The notes beneath the pieces were generated by a model. The model did not search any database, had not been told where the DNA came from, and saw only the letters and a list, made by a program, of their open reading frames with translations. Positions 22,622-30,503 of a stretch of DNA of 33,323 nucleotides are shown piece after piece. The stretch is from an uncultured Lentisphaeria bacterium (lineage in GTDB: Bacteria > Verrucomicrobiota > Lentisphaeria > Oligosphaerales > Oligosphaeraceae). The translations under genes were made by a program, and so were the position numbers. Every line of letters begins with the position of its first letter. Positions within the stretch are counted from its first letter, which is position 1. Location: positions 1 to 33,323 of the forward strand of contig CALZPA010000011.1 in assembly GCA_945827525.1 (NCBI GenBank), in the 5' to 3' direction.

Positions 22622-23206
22622 TCAGTGGTGGTCTTCGATGAGGCGGAGGAATTCGCTGCGTGTGGCGACGGACTTGAGGAAGGAGCCGCGCATGGCACTG
22701 GTGACCATGCAGGAGTTCTGCTTCTGGACGCCGCGCATCATCATGCAGAGATGGTGACATTCCATGACGACGCCGACGCCCTCGGCGTTGACCTTCGCCT
22801 TGATGTAGTCGGCAATTTCCTGGGTGAGTCGCTCCTGGATTTGGAGTCGTCGGGCGAAGCAGTCGACGAGTCGTGCCAGCTTGCTGACGCCGAAGACCTT
22901 GCCTCGCGGGATGTAGCCGATGTGGCAGCGTCCGTAGAAGGGCAGCATATGGTGTTCGCAGAGGCTGTAGACCTCGATGTCGCGGACGATGACCATGTGG
23001 TTGCACTCCTCGTGGAAGATGGCGTCGCCGACGACATCGTCGGGGTTCTGGGTATATCCCTGGAGGAGGAACTGGTATGCCTTGGCGACGCGCGCGGGAG
23101 TCTTGAGGAGTCCCTCGCGGTGGATGTCCTCGCCCTCGTTCAGGAGGATTTGCCTGACGCACTCCTCGGTGGTCATGGCGTTGGGTCTGTCTGGTTCGTT
23201 GCTCAT
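22622..23206 (-). CDS. folE: GTP cyclohydrolase I
   Basis: A 194-aa enzyme that converts GTP to 7,8-dihydroneopterin triphosphate, the first step to tetrahydrofolate. The zinc site is visible in [10 protein letters not shown] and in [14 protein letters not shown], and the family string [19 protein letters not shown] is complete. [10 protein letters not shown] and [12 protein letters not shown] are also typical. Length is normal for the short bacterial form. The ATG at 23206 has AGGGAC ahead of it; M11 is a possible alternative. It follows folD by 14 bases, so two folate/one-carbon genes are coupled. Confidence 0.97.
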   Translation of the reverse strand: MSNEPDRPNAMTTEECVRQILLNEGEDIHREGLLKTPARVAKAYQFLLQGYTQNPDDVVGDAIFHEECNHMVIVRDIEVYSLCEHHMLPFYGRCHIGYIPRGKVFGVSKLARLVDCFARRLQIQERLTQEIADYIKAKVNAEGVGVVMECHHLCMMMRGVQKQNSCMVTSAMRGSFLKSVATRSEFLRLIEDHH

Positions 23207-23220
23207 GTCCCTGGCCTGGT

Positions 23221-24126
23221 TCAGCGGCTCAATGGTTTGTTTCTGCCGGGGCGGCGGCGCGCGGCCTCCAGCGTGTTGTAGAGGAGCATGGTGATGGTCA
23301 TAGGGCCGACGCCGCCGGGGACGGGGGTGATGAGGGAGGCCACCTGGCGCACGCTGTCGAAGTCGACGTCCCCGACGAGGCGATAGCCCTTGGGGCTGTC
23401 GGGGGCCTCGACGCGGTTGACGCCGACGTCGATGACGACGGCGCCGGGGCGGACCATCTCGCCGGTGACGGTGTTGGGCCTGCCGGAGGCGACGATGAGG
23501 ATGTCGGCCTGCCGGGTGAAGGCGGCGAGGTCGCGGGTATGGGTGTGGCAGAGGGTCACGGTGGCGTTGCCGAGGGCTGATTTCTGGAGCAGCAGGCTGG
23601 CCACGGGCTTGCCGACGATGTTGGAGCGTCCGACCACGACGGCGTGTGCGCCGTCGGTGGAGACGCCGCTGCGCTTGAGGAGGTGGAGGATGCCGTGCGG
23701 GGTGCAGGGGAGGAAACAGGGCTGTCCGATGAGCATGCGTCCCACGTTGACGGGATGGAAGCCATCGACGTCCTTTTCGGGGTCGATGGCCATGATGACT
23801 CGGTTCTCGTCGATATGGCGAGGGAGTGGGAGCTGGACGAGGATGCCGTCCACGGCGGGGTCATGGTTCAGCCTGTCGATGAGGGCGAGCAGGCTCTCCT
23901 CGGAGATGTCCTGGGGGAGTCGGTGGTCGAAGGAGGCGAAGCCGGCCTCGGCGCAGGCCTTCTCCTTGGCGGAGACATAGGACTTGGAAGCGGGATTGTC
24001 TCCGACGAGGACGACGGCGAGTCCGGGCTGGATGCCCAGTGTCTCGCGCAGAGTCGCCGTCTGCTCTTTGATTTCGGCGCGCATGTCCGCCGCCACCTGT
24101 TTGCCGTCGATGATGCCTGCTGCCAT
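23221..24126 (-). CDS. folD: Methylenetetrahydrofolate dehydrogenase/cyclohydrolase
   Basis: A 301-aa bifunctional enzyme that oxidises 5,10-methylene-THF with NADP and hydrolyses the product to 10-formyl-THF. Catalytic residues sit in [15 protein letters not shown] (Tyr and Lys). [30 protein letters not shown] (nucleotide binding) and [20 protein letters not shown] complete the family signature. Length is normal. It is followed by folE and preceded, 42 bases away, by an FKBP gene on the same strand. A short basic tail ([12 protein letters not shown]) ends the protein. Confidence 0.97.
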   Translation of the reverse strand: MAAGIIDGKQVAADMRAEIKEQTATLRETLGIQPGLAVVLVGDNPASKSYVSAKEKACAEAGFASFDHRLPQDISEESLLALIDRLNHDPAVDGILVQLPLPRHIDENRVIMAIDPEKDVDGFHPVNVGRMLIGQPCFLPCTPHGILHLLKRSGVSTDGAHAVVVGRSNIVGKPVASLLLQKSALGNATVTLCHTHTRDLAAFTRQADILIVASGRPNTVTGEMVRPGAVVIDVGVNRVEAPDSPKGYRLVGDVDFDSVRQVASLITPVPGGVGPMTITMLLYNTLEAARRRPGRNKPLSR

Positions 24127-24168
24127 AGTTGCTGCCCTGATGATTAGGAGTGGGAGTGGGGTCTGTCC

Positions 24169-24840
24169 TCAGAGGACGTCGAGGAGTTCGACCTCGAAGA
24201 CGAGGGTCGCGTTGGGAGGGATGACGTTGCCGGCGCCGGCGGAGCCGTAGCCCAGCTCTGGGGGGATGGTGAGGATGGCCTTGCCGCCGACCTTGAGCAA
24301 CTGCAGGCCCTCGGTCCAGCCGGCGATGACCTGGTTCAGGGGGAAGTCGATGGGCTGTCCGCGCTCGACGGAGGAGTCGAAGACCTTGCCGTCGATGAGC
24401 TTTCCGGTGTAGTGGACGCGGACCTTGTCGGTGGCCTTGGGTGACTTGCCGTCGCCCTGGCGGAGGATTTCGACCTGGAGTCCGGAGGGAGTGACCTGGA
24501 CTCCGGGCTTCTTGGCGTTCTCGGCGCGGTAGTCGTCGCCCTTCTTGGCGTGTTCGGCGCCGTCGCCGCACTTGCCGCCGTGGCAGCCGGAGCCGCAGTC
24601 GCCGTCGCAGCCGCAGTCGCAGTGATGGTTGCGGTGCTGCTCCTCAATCTTGGCGAACAGGGTCTCCAGGAGACCGGTGAACTCCTGCTGGGTGATCTGG
24701 GGCTTCTGGTTGTCGAACATGTCGAGGCAGCCGGCGAAGAACGCCTCCTTGTCGAAGTCGAGGGGCATCTGCATCACCTGCATGGCCATGTTCAGTCCCA
24801 GCGCGTAGGACGTCTTCTGCTCGTCGTTCTTGAATTCCAT
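24169..24840 (-). CDS. FKBP-type peptidyl-prolyl isomerase with a Cys/His-rich insert
   Basis: A 223-aa isomerase that speeds cis-trans turns at proline. Residues 1-65 are an FKBP_N-like dimerisation helix region (SYALGLNMAMQV). Residues about 112-223 are the FKBP domain, with VRVHYTGKLIDGKVFDSS, VIAGWTEGLQLLKVGG and IPPELGYG present. Between them residues 69-94 are rich in Cys and His (HCDCGCDGDCGSGCHGGKC: six Cys and several His in about 25 residues), which should bind metal ions. SlyD proteins carry a similar metal tail, but at the C-terminus. No signal peptide is seen, so it is probably cytoplasmic, unlike FkpA/Mip relatives. AAAGGA lies before the ATG. Confidence 0.92.
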   Translation of the reverse strand: MEFKNDEQKTSYALGLNMAMQVMQMPLDFDKEAFFAGCLDMFDNQKPQITQQEFTGLLETLFAKIEEQHRNHHCDCGCDGDCGSGCHGGKCGDGAEHAKKGDDYRAENAKKPGVQVTPSGLQVEILRQGDGKSPKATDKVRVHYTGKLIDGKVFDSSVERGQPIDFPLNQVIAGWTEGLQLLKVGGKAILTIPPELGYGSAGAGNVIPPNATLVFEVELLDVL

Positions 24841-24903
24841 GATGGGGGATTCCTTTGGGTGTGGGGTTTTGGTGTGGCTATGGTTTCTGCGTCAGGTCAG
24901 CGT

Positions 24904-25392
24904 TCAGTCGCCGAGTGGGGTGACGCCCTGTGGGAGTCCGTGGGCGAGGAGCTGGCGTCCGAGGTCATCGGGGAGGTCGATGACGCGGGTCTCGTCCTGG
25001 CCGTCGCCGTAGGCGAGCGTGAGGGCGATGCAGTCGCCGCCGCGGAGGAGTCCGGCGATGCGCTCGGGCCACTCGACGAGGGTGATGGCGTCCGGGTCGA
25101 AGAGGTACTCCTCGATGCCGAAGGCGAGCGCGGAGCGCTCGTCGTCGATGCGGTACATGTCGAGGTGGTTGAAGCGTCGTCCGTCGGGTGCCTGGTATTC
25201 CTGGGCGACGGTGAAGGTGGGGCTGGTGACGGCCTCGGTGATGCCGAGTCCGCGCGCGACGCCCCGTGAGAGGACGGTCTTGCCGGCTCCCAGGTCGCCA
25301 TGGAGCGCCACGACCTGTCCGTTGCGCAGCAGGGATGCCAGTGCGGCGCCCAGCGCCTGCGTGCTCTCATTGGCCTGACTGACGAACTTCAT
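24904..25392 (-). CDS. tsaE: tRNA threonylcarbamoyladenosine biosynthesis ATPase TsaE
   Basis: A 162-aa P-loop ATPase that works with TsaD and TsaB to place the t6A modification on A37 of ANN-decoding tRNAs. The Walker A motif GDLGAGKT is at residues 32-39. The switch string VTSPTFTVAQEY, HLDMYRI and the Walker B-like ITLVEWPERI follow in family order. Length is normal. The start has GGAGG 9 bases upstream. It sits 22 bases after potD and 63 before the FKBP gene; tsaB and tsaD are not in the window. Confidence 0.96.
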   Translation of the reverse strand: MKFVSQANESTQALGAALASLLRNGQVVALHGDLGAGKTVLSRGVARGLGITEAVTSPTFTVAQEYQAPDGRRFNHLDMYRIDDERSALAFGIEEYLFDPDAITLVEWPERIAGLLRGGDCIALTLAYGDGQDETRVIDLPDDLGRQLLAHGLPQGVTPLGD

Positions 25393-25414
25393 GGCGATGG
25401 CCTCCGGTGGTGCC

Positions 25415-26455
25415 TCACTCGACGCTCTTGACCTGATCCCAGGCGCGGTCGAAGATGATTTTCTTGTCTCCGAGGTTGTCGAGGGGGGTGCAGCGCTGGC
25501 GTTCCTCGGCGGGGATGGTGAAGGCGGGGTTGGCTCGGAGCGTGGCGTCGACCCTGTTCACGGCCTCGGTGTGGGGGGTGATGTACATGATCTCATCCAT
25601 GTTGCGCGCGGCGACCTCGGGGCGGTAGATGTAGTTGATGAAGGCGTAGGCGAGGTCCTTGTTGGTGGAGTTGCGCATGATGGCGAAGTTGTCGAAGGTG
25701 ACGGTGGAGCCTTCCTTGGGGATGACGAAGCGGATCTCGGGCTTTTCCATCATGACCTGGAGCATGTCTCCGCTGTAGGTCTGGATGAGCTTGAATTCGC
25801 CGGAGGCGAGGGACTGCTTGGTGTCGTCGACGCCGAATTTGGCGATGTTGGCCTTCCAGCGGGTGATGAGTGCGACGGCCTCGTCGACGTGCTTCTGGTC
25901 GGTGTCGTTGACGCTGTGGCCGAGGGTGGCGAGGGCGCATCCGAGGACTTCGCGCTGGTCGTCGAGGAGTGACATGGAGCCCTTGAGGTCGGTGCGCTCG
26001 AACATGCGCCAGGTGGGCTGGAAGTCCTTGACCTGCGTGGAGTCGTAGCCGATGCCGGTGAAGCTGACGAAGTAGGGGACGGTGTAGGTCATGTCGCTGT
26101 CGAAGGTCAGCTTGGCGTAGGAGCGGTCGAAGTACTTGATGACGTTGGGGAGCTTGGCGTGGTCGAGGCGGTCGATCATCTGCTCCTCGAACATCAGCTT
26201 GGCGAGGTAGGTGGAGGGGACGACGATGTCGTAGCCGCCGGCTCCGGTCTGGAGCTTGGCGTACATGGCCTCGTTGGAGTCGAACGTGTCGATTTTGACC
26301 TCGCAGCCGAACTCCTGCTCGAAGTCCCTGACGACCTGCTCCGAGATGTAGTCGCCCCAGTTGTAGATGTGCAGCGTCTCGCGCCGCTTGCCGCAGGAAA
26401 CCAGCAGCAGGGACATCGCGGACAGAACCATAGCCAGCGTCAACAGCCTTTTCAT
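25415..26455 (-). CDS. potD: Spermidine/putrescine-binding lipoprotein
   Basis: A 346-aa periplasmic substrate-binding protein of the polyamine ABC importer. MKRLLTLAMVLSAMSLLLVS followed by Cys-21 is a lipoprotein signal with lipobox LLVSC, so it is probably membrane-tethered. LHIYNWGDYISEQVVRDFEQ is the family opening, with the Trp and Asp/Tyr that contact polyamines. GYDIVVPSTYLAKLM and AYAFINYIYRPE are also typical. AGGAG lies 10 bases before the ATG. It is the last of potA-B-C-D; specificity (spermidine or putrescine) cannot be read with confidence. Confidence 0.94.
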   Translation of the reverse strand: MKRLLTLAMVLSAMSLLLVSCGKRRETLHIYNWGDYISEQVVRDFEQEFGCEVKIDTFDSNEAMYAKLQTGAGGYDIVVPSTYLAKLMFEEQMIDRLDHAKLPNVIKYFDRSYAKLTFDSDMTYTVPYFVSFTGIGYDSTQVKDFQPTWRMFERTDLKGSMSLLDDQREVLGCALATLGHSVNDTDQKHVDEAVALITRWKANIAKFGVDDTKQSLASGEFKLIQTYSGDMLQVMMEKPEIRFVIPKEGSTVTFDNFAIMRNSTNKDLAYAFINYIYRPEVAARNMDEIMYITPHTEAVNRVDATLRANPAFTIPAEERQRCTPLDNLGDKKIIFDRAWDQVKSVE

Positions 26456-26511
26456 TCTCTTGTACTCCTTTTAAAGCTTGCAGCGAGTTTGGGTGTGAGG
26501 AAACGTGAAAC

Positions 26512-27345
26512 CTATTCCGACTTGCCCTTGGACAGCAGGTTCTGGGTGACGAACACCAGTCCGAACGTCAGCAGCAGGAAGATGACGGAGAGCGCGTTCA
26601 GGACCGGCGGCGTCCCGCGGCGCATCGCGCTCTGGATGTAGATGGGCAGCGTCGTGTCGCCCGCGCCCTTGACGAAGAACGTGATGACGAAGTCATCGAT
26701 GGAGAGGGTGAAGGCGAAGAGGGCGCCGGCGACGATGCCGGGCATGATGACCGGCAGGGTCACATGGAAGAACGTGTAGAGTCCGCTGGCGCCGAGGTCC
26801 TGCGCCGCCTCCAGCAGGGAGTTGTCGAATTCCTTCAGCCGCCCGAGGACGACCATGGCGACATAGCTGAGGCAGAAGGTCACATGGGCGATGACGACGG
26901 TCGTCATGCCGAGCTCCAGCCGGAGTCCGAAGAGCGACTCGAGCCAGCCGCCGCAGACGTCCATGACCGTGACGAACAGCAGAAGCATGCTGATGCCCAG
27001 CAGGATGTCGGGCACGACCAGCGGCGTGTGGACCAGCGCGTAGTAGATGCCCTTCAGGCGGCTGCGGCTGCGATGGAGCGCCAGGGCGCTGAGGGTGCCG
27101 AGCACGGTGGAGAAGACGGTGGCCAGCAGCGCGATGACCAGCGTGTTCACCAGCGCCTCCCAGATGGCCCCCGTGTGGAACAGCTGGACGTACCACTTGA
27201 GGGAGAACTCCTTCCAGGCGCCGCCGTACTTGCTGGCGTTGAACGAGGCCACGGCGACCATCACCAGCGGCGTGTACAGGAACACCATGGCGAACATCAG
27301 CACATAGAACGGGAAGCGGCTGTTGCGGTTGCAGCGTCGGCTCAT
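26512..27345 (-). CDS. potC: Spermidine/putrescine ABC transporter permease PotC
   Basis: A 277-aa inner-membrane permease with about six membrane segments, starting FPFYVLMFAMVFLYTPLVMVAV. The EAA loop that docks to the ATPase is LLEAAQDLGASGLYTFFHV followed by PVIMPGIVAG. The ending with FSIDDFVIT-like sequence (LSIDDFVITFFVKG) is typical of PotC. I start at the ATG at 27343-27345 because AGGAGGTCCGCCC precedes it; the 498-aa track version reads through potB in another frame. The start overlaps the potB stop by 4 bases (ATGA), so translation is coupled. Confidence 0.95.
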   Translation of the reverse strand: MSRRCNRNSRFPFYVLMFAMVFLYTPLVMVAVASFNASKYGGAWKEFSLKWYVQLFHTGAIWEALVNTLVIALLATVFSTVLGTLSALALHRSRSRLKGIYYALVHTPLVVPDILLGISMLLLFVTVMDVCGGWLESLFGLRLELGMTTVVIAHVTFCLSYVAMVVLGRLKEFDNSLLEAAQDLGASGLYTFFHVTLPVIMPGIVAGALFAFTLSIDDFVITFFVKGAGDTTLPIYIQSAMRRGTPPVLNALSVIFLLLTFGLVFVTQNLLSKGKSE

Positions 27346-28241
27346 GGGCGGACCTCCTTGGCGGCGGCGGGGGCCTGCCGCTCCGCCTCCGTGCTCTGGC
27401 GTGCCTCGCGCAGTCGTCGCAGCACCAGTCCGGCCAGCAGGGGCAGGAAGACCGCCAGCATGAGCAGCGCCGAGAGGGCGCTGGCGTGGGGCAGGTTGCG
27501 GTCGACGAAGACGCGCTGGGCGATCTTGTCGCCCAGCAGCTCGCTGGTGGGGCCGCCCACCAGGCTCGGTATGAGGTACGCGCCCAGCGCCGGTATCAGC
27601 ACCACCATGAGCGCCGTCCAGATGCCGTTCGCGATGCCGGGCAGGAAGACCCGCCGGAACGCATAGAACGAGCTGGCGCCCAAATCCTTCGCCGCGTCGA
27701 GCAGGGAGAAGTCGAATTTCTCGGCCACGGCGTAGATGGGGAGGACGGCATAGGGCAGATAGGTGTAGACCATGACGGCCAGCACCGCCCACTCGTTGTA
27801 GAGGAGCTGCGTCGACGGCTCGGCCAGCCCCAGCCAGACCAGCGCCGTCTTGAAGGCGCCGTGGGGATGCAGGAACACCTTCCAGGCGTAGATGCGGATC
27901 AGGAAGTTCGTCCAGAACGGCACGATGATGAGCATGAGCGACAGGTTGCGCCAGCGCGGAGCCATGCGCGCCAGCTGGTAGCTGATGGGCACGGCCATCA
28001 TGATGCACAGCGCCGTCGACAGCGCGCCCTGCCAGGCCGTGCGCCAGATGATGGACGGGTAGCTCGGGTTGCGCAGCTCCATGACGGTCCGCAGTGTCCA
28101 GCCGTCGCCGATGCCGCCGTTGGCGTCCACGGGCTTGAACGCCAGCAGGAACATGATGAGCACCGGCAGGGCGTAGAACACGACCAGCCAGACGAAGGTG
28201 GGGGTGCCAATGAGGAAATTGGCCAGCTTTGCTCGCTTCAT
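27342..28241 (-). CDS. potB: Spermidine/putrescine ABC transporter permease PotB
   Basis: A 299-aa inner-membrane permease that pairs with PotC. It begins with a hydrophobic segment (TFVWLVVFYALPVLIMFLLAF) and has about six membrane helices. The EAA loop is LLDAAKDLGASSFYAFRRVFLPG. YLPYAVLPIYAVAEKFD, ALGAYLIPSLVGGPTS and LPHASALSALL are normal for PotB. A clear AAAGGAGAGG precedes the ATG. It ends in a 4-base overlap with potC and begins 24 bases after potA. Confidence 0.95.
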   Translation of the reverse strand: MKRAKLANFLIGTPTFVWLVVFYALPVLIMFLLAFKPVDANGGIGDGWTLRTVMELRNPSYPSIIWRTAWQGALSTALCIMMAVPISYQLARMAPRWRNLSLMLIIVPFWTNFLIRIYAWKVFLHPHGAFKTALVWLGLAEPSTQLLYNEWAVLAVMVYTYLPYAVLPIYAVAEKFDFSLLDAAKDLGASSFYAFRRVFLPGIANGIWTALMVVLIPALGAYLIPSLVGGPTSELLGDKIAQRVFVDRNLPHASALSALLMLAVFLPLLAGLVLRRLREARQSTEAERQAPAAAKEVRP

Positions 28242-28265
28242 CGCCGCCTCTCCTTTGTGTGTGGC

Positions 28266-29402
28266 CTACAGGTCCGGCAGCGCCAGGAGCTCCTCGTCAT
28301 CCTCGGCGTAGCGGTCAAGCATATAGGCGTTGTCCGCCTCGAACTTCAGCCAGACCGTGTCGTCCCAGCGGATGGCGCGCTCGTCGAGGGCATAGCCGTC
28401 ATGCTGCTTGATGACGGAGATGCGCCAGTCCTGGACGCGCACCCAGTAGCGCGTGTGGGCGCCCAGGTACACGACCTCCTCGACCTTGCCCTCGAGCAGG
28501 TTCGTGTTCGCGTCGGTGCGCTCCGGGCGGTTCAGCGCGATGGAGAACTTCTCGGGGCGGATGCTGACGTGGACTTCGGCGCCGACGTGGGCCTTCTTGT
28601 CGTTGAAGAGGCGGAGGGTGGGGAAGGCGTCGATGGCGAGGCTGCAGTAGTCGCCGTCGACGCTCTCGATGCGTCCGGAGAAGAAGTTGGTGTCACCGAT
28701 GAACGCGGCGACGAAGCTGGTTCGTGGAGCCTCGTAGAGCTGGGTTGGGGTGCCGATCTGCTCGACGTGGCCGCCGTTGAGGACGGCGATGTGGTCGCTG
28801 ATGGACATGGCCTCCTGCTGGTCATGGGTGACGAAGATGAAGGTGGTGCCGACCTCGTCGTGGAGGGTGTCGAGGTCGATGAGCATGCGCTGGCGCAGCT
28901 TGAGGTCGAGCGCGGCGAGCGGCTCGTCCAGGAGGAGGACCTTGGGCTTGTTGACGAGGGCGCGTGCGATGGCGACGCGCTGTCGCTGGCCGCCGCTGAG
29001 CTGGGCGGGGCGTCGGCTCTCGAAGCCCTCCAGCTGGACCAGCTTGAGGATTTTGGGGATTTCGGTGTCCAGCACATGCTGCGGCTGATGCGTCGCGCGC
29101 AGTCCGAAGGCGATGTTCTCCCACACGGTCAGGTGGGGGAACAGGGCGTAGTTCTGGAAGACGGTGCGGACTTCGCGGCGGTTGGCGGGCAGCTCGGTGA
29201 TGTCGGCGCCGTCCAGGATGACGCGGCCGGCGTCCGGGGGCTCGAAGCCGCCGCAGATTCTCAGCAGCGTCGTCTTTCCGCAGCCGCTGGGTCCCAGCAG
29301 CGAGAAGACCTCGCCCTTCCCGATCGATAGCGTCACATTGTCAAGAACCGTGTTCTTGCCGTAGCGTTTCGTGATGTTCTCAAAGCGCAGGATTTCGTCC
29401 AT
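28266..29402 (-). CDS. potA: Spermidine/putrescine ABC transporter ATPase PotA
   Basis: A 378-aa ATPase that drives polyamine import. Walker A is GPSGCGKTTLLR (residues 37-48), the Q-loop is FQNYALFPHLTV, the signature is LSGGQRQRVAIARAL, and Walker B is VLLLDEPLAALD. The C-terminal 130 residues form the TOBE-type regulatory domain (PTQLYEAPRTSFVAAFIGDTNF, then VSIRPEKFSI). I start at the ATG at 29400-29402, since the fold begins at once (ILRFENITKRYG) and a promoter lies upstream; the longer track start would lie within that promoter. The Shine-Dalgarno is poor. It is the first gene of the operon. Confidence 0.95.
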   Translation of the reverse strand: MDEILRFENITKRYGKNTVLDNVTLSIGKGEVFSLLGPSGCGKTTLLRICGGFEPPDAGRVILDGADITELPANRREVRTVFQNYALFPHLTVWENIAFGLRATHQPQHVLDTEIPKILKLVQLEGFESRRPAQLSGGQRQRVAIARALVNKPKVLLLDEPLAALDLKLRQRMLIDLDTLHDEVGTTFIFVTHDQQEAMSISDHIAVLNGGHVEQIGTPTQLYEAPRTSFVAAFIGDTNFFSGRIESVDGDYCSLAIDAFPTLRLFNDKKAHVGAEVHVSIRPEKFSIALNRPERTDANTNLLEGKVEEVVYLGAHTRYWVRVQDWRISVIKQHDGYALDERAIRWDDTVWLKFEADNAYMLDRYAEDDEELLALPDL

Positions 29403-29489
29403 GTCCGCGAACGATGTCCTTCCAGGTGAAAAATGTGTGACCCAAGTGAGAAGTGCCGCTCCCCGACCGAGAGACATGGCGAAAGCCAT

Positions 29490-29519
29490 AATATAATTGT
29501 CAGCCACCTATAATGCCAA
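29490..29519 (-). promoter_or_regulatory. Promoter of the potABCD operon, TTGGCA-N18-TATATT
   Basis: On the minus strand TTGGCA (29514-29519) and TATATT (29490-29495) each match 5 of 6 consensus bases, with an 18-base spacer. Transcription would start near 29483, about 80 bases before the potA ATG. It is the only AT-rich patch upstream of potA. Confidence 0.6.
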
Positions 29520-29545
29520 CGGCGGACAAAATTTGGCCGGTTCTG

Positions 29546-29573
29546 TTGCCAGTGCCGGGATGGCGGCTATATT
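29546..29573 (+). promoter_or_regulatory. Promoter of the GDPD-family gene, TTGCCA-N16-TATATT
   Basis: TTGCCA (29546-29551) and TATATT (29568-29573) each match 5 of 6 consensus bases with a 16-base spacer. The start would fall near 29580, about 45 bases before the ATG at 29625. It is back to back with the pot promoter. Confidence 0.55.
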
Positions 29574-29624
29574 CCTCACCGACCGGGCCATTTCGCCGTC
29601 CACCATCCAGCTTCAGGAACCGCC

Positions 29625-30449
29625 ATGATTCGCACCGCTGCCCAAGACCACATTCTCCTCGCCGCCCATCGCGGCGTCGCGGGGGGCAACATCCCCTGCA
29701 ACACACTCCAGGCCTACCAGATTGCGCTCAATCAGGGTGCCGACATCGTCGAGATCGACGTCTCCGTCACGGCAGACCGCCAGCTCTTCGTCTTCCATCC
29801 CGGCATGGAGTTCTCGCACCTCCGCTCCCAGGCGCAGCTCAAGGATCTGCCGGCGGAGGAGGTTCGCAGGCTCCGCTTCGTCAACCAGGACGGCGCCCCC
29901 ACCGAATGCCCCATCGCCACGCTCGACGAGGTACTCGACCTCCTCCACGGCAAGTGCTTCGTCAACGTCGACAAATTCTGGACGGCTGTGCCGGAGATAG
30001 CCGCCTGCATCCGCCGTCATGGGATGCAGGAGCAGGTCATCGTCAAGGCACCCGTCGAGGAGAAGTTCCTGGACCTTCTCGAGCAGCACGCCCCCGACAT
30101 GCCCTACATGCCCATCATCCAGAACACCGACACCATCACCGAGCAGCTCCTCAAGCGCCACATCAACTACCTGGGGGCCGAAGTCCTCTTCGACTCCGAG
30201 GACTGCCAGACCGCCTCCGAGGCGTACATCGACGCCATGCACCGCCGCGGACTCCTCCTCTGGGTCAACGCCATCGTCTACTACTACAAGGCCCAGCTCA
30301 CCGCCGGACACTCCGACGACGCCGCCATCGTCGGCAATCCCGACTACGGCTGGGGCTGGCTGGCCGACCGTCACTTCGACATCATCCAGACGGACTGGCT
30401 GCTGCCGCTCCGGCTCTATTTCCAGTCGCGCGGACTCAAGGTCCGGTAA
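29625..30449 (+). CDS. Glycerophosphodiester phosphodiesterase family protein
   Basis: A 274-aa TIM-barrel protein of the GDPD family, which splits glycerophosphodiesters to glycerol-3-phosphate and an alcohol. HRG (residues 15-17), NTLQAYQIALNQGADIVEIDV (E43 and D45, metal ligands) and the closing DIIQTDWLLPLRLY match the family. Two points differ: the usual PENT is CNT, and the second catalytic His is followed by Pro (FHPGMEF) where HD is standard. It may act on another phosphodiester or be slower. There is no signal peptide, so it should be cytoplasmic. AGGAACCGCC precedes the ATG. It lies 54 bases before the GH42-like gene. Confidence 0.82.
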   Translation: MIRTAAQDHILLAAHRGVAGGNIPCNTLQAYQIALNQGADIVEIDVSVTADRQLFVFHPGMEFSHLRSQAQLKDLPAEEVRRLRFVNQDGAPTECPIATLDEVLDLLHGKCFVNVDKFWTAVPEIAACIRRHGMQEQVIVKAPVEEKFLDLLEQHAPDMPYMPIIQNTDTITEQLLKRHINYLGAEVLFDSEDCQTASEAYIDAMHRRGLLLWVNAIVYYYKAQLTAGHSDDAAIVGNPDYGWGWLADRHFDIIQTDWLLPLRLYFQSRGLKVR

Positions 30450-30503
30450 GATCGGTCTCTCCCCTCATCTCCGCACCTTCCCCCCCAGCAGAAGGAGCTT
30501 CCC

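Noticed and set aside
22602-23162. N-terminal extension of the GT39-like ORF
   Set aside because: It runs antiparallel to no gene but through folE in another frame, with Arg/Pro/His-rich shadow sequence; the membrane protein begins at 22601.
27346-28008. N-terminal extension of potC
   Set aside because: It is a frame-shifted shadow of potB; potC has its own AGGAGG and ATG.
29403-29507. Longer start for potA
   Set aside because: The added residues overlap the predicted promoter and precede the normal family start.
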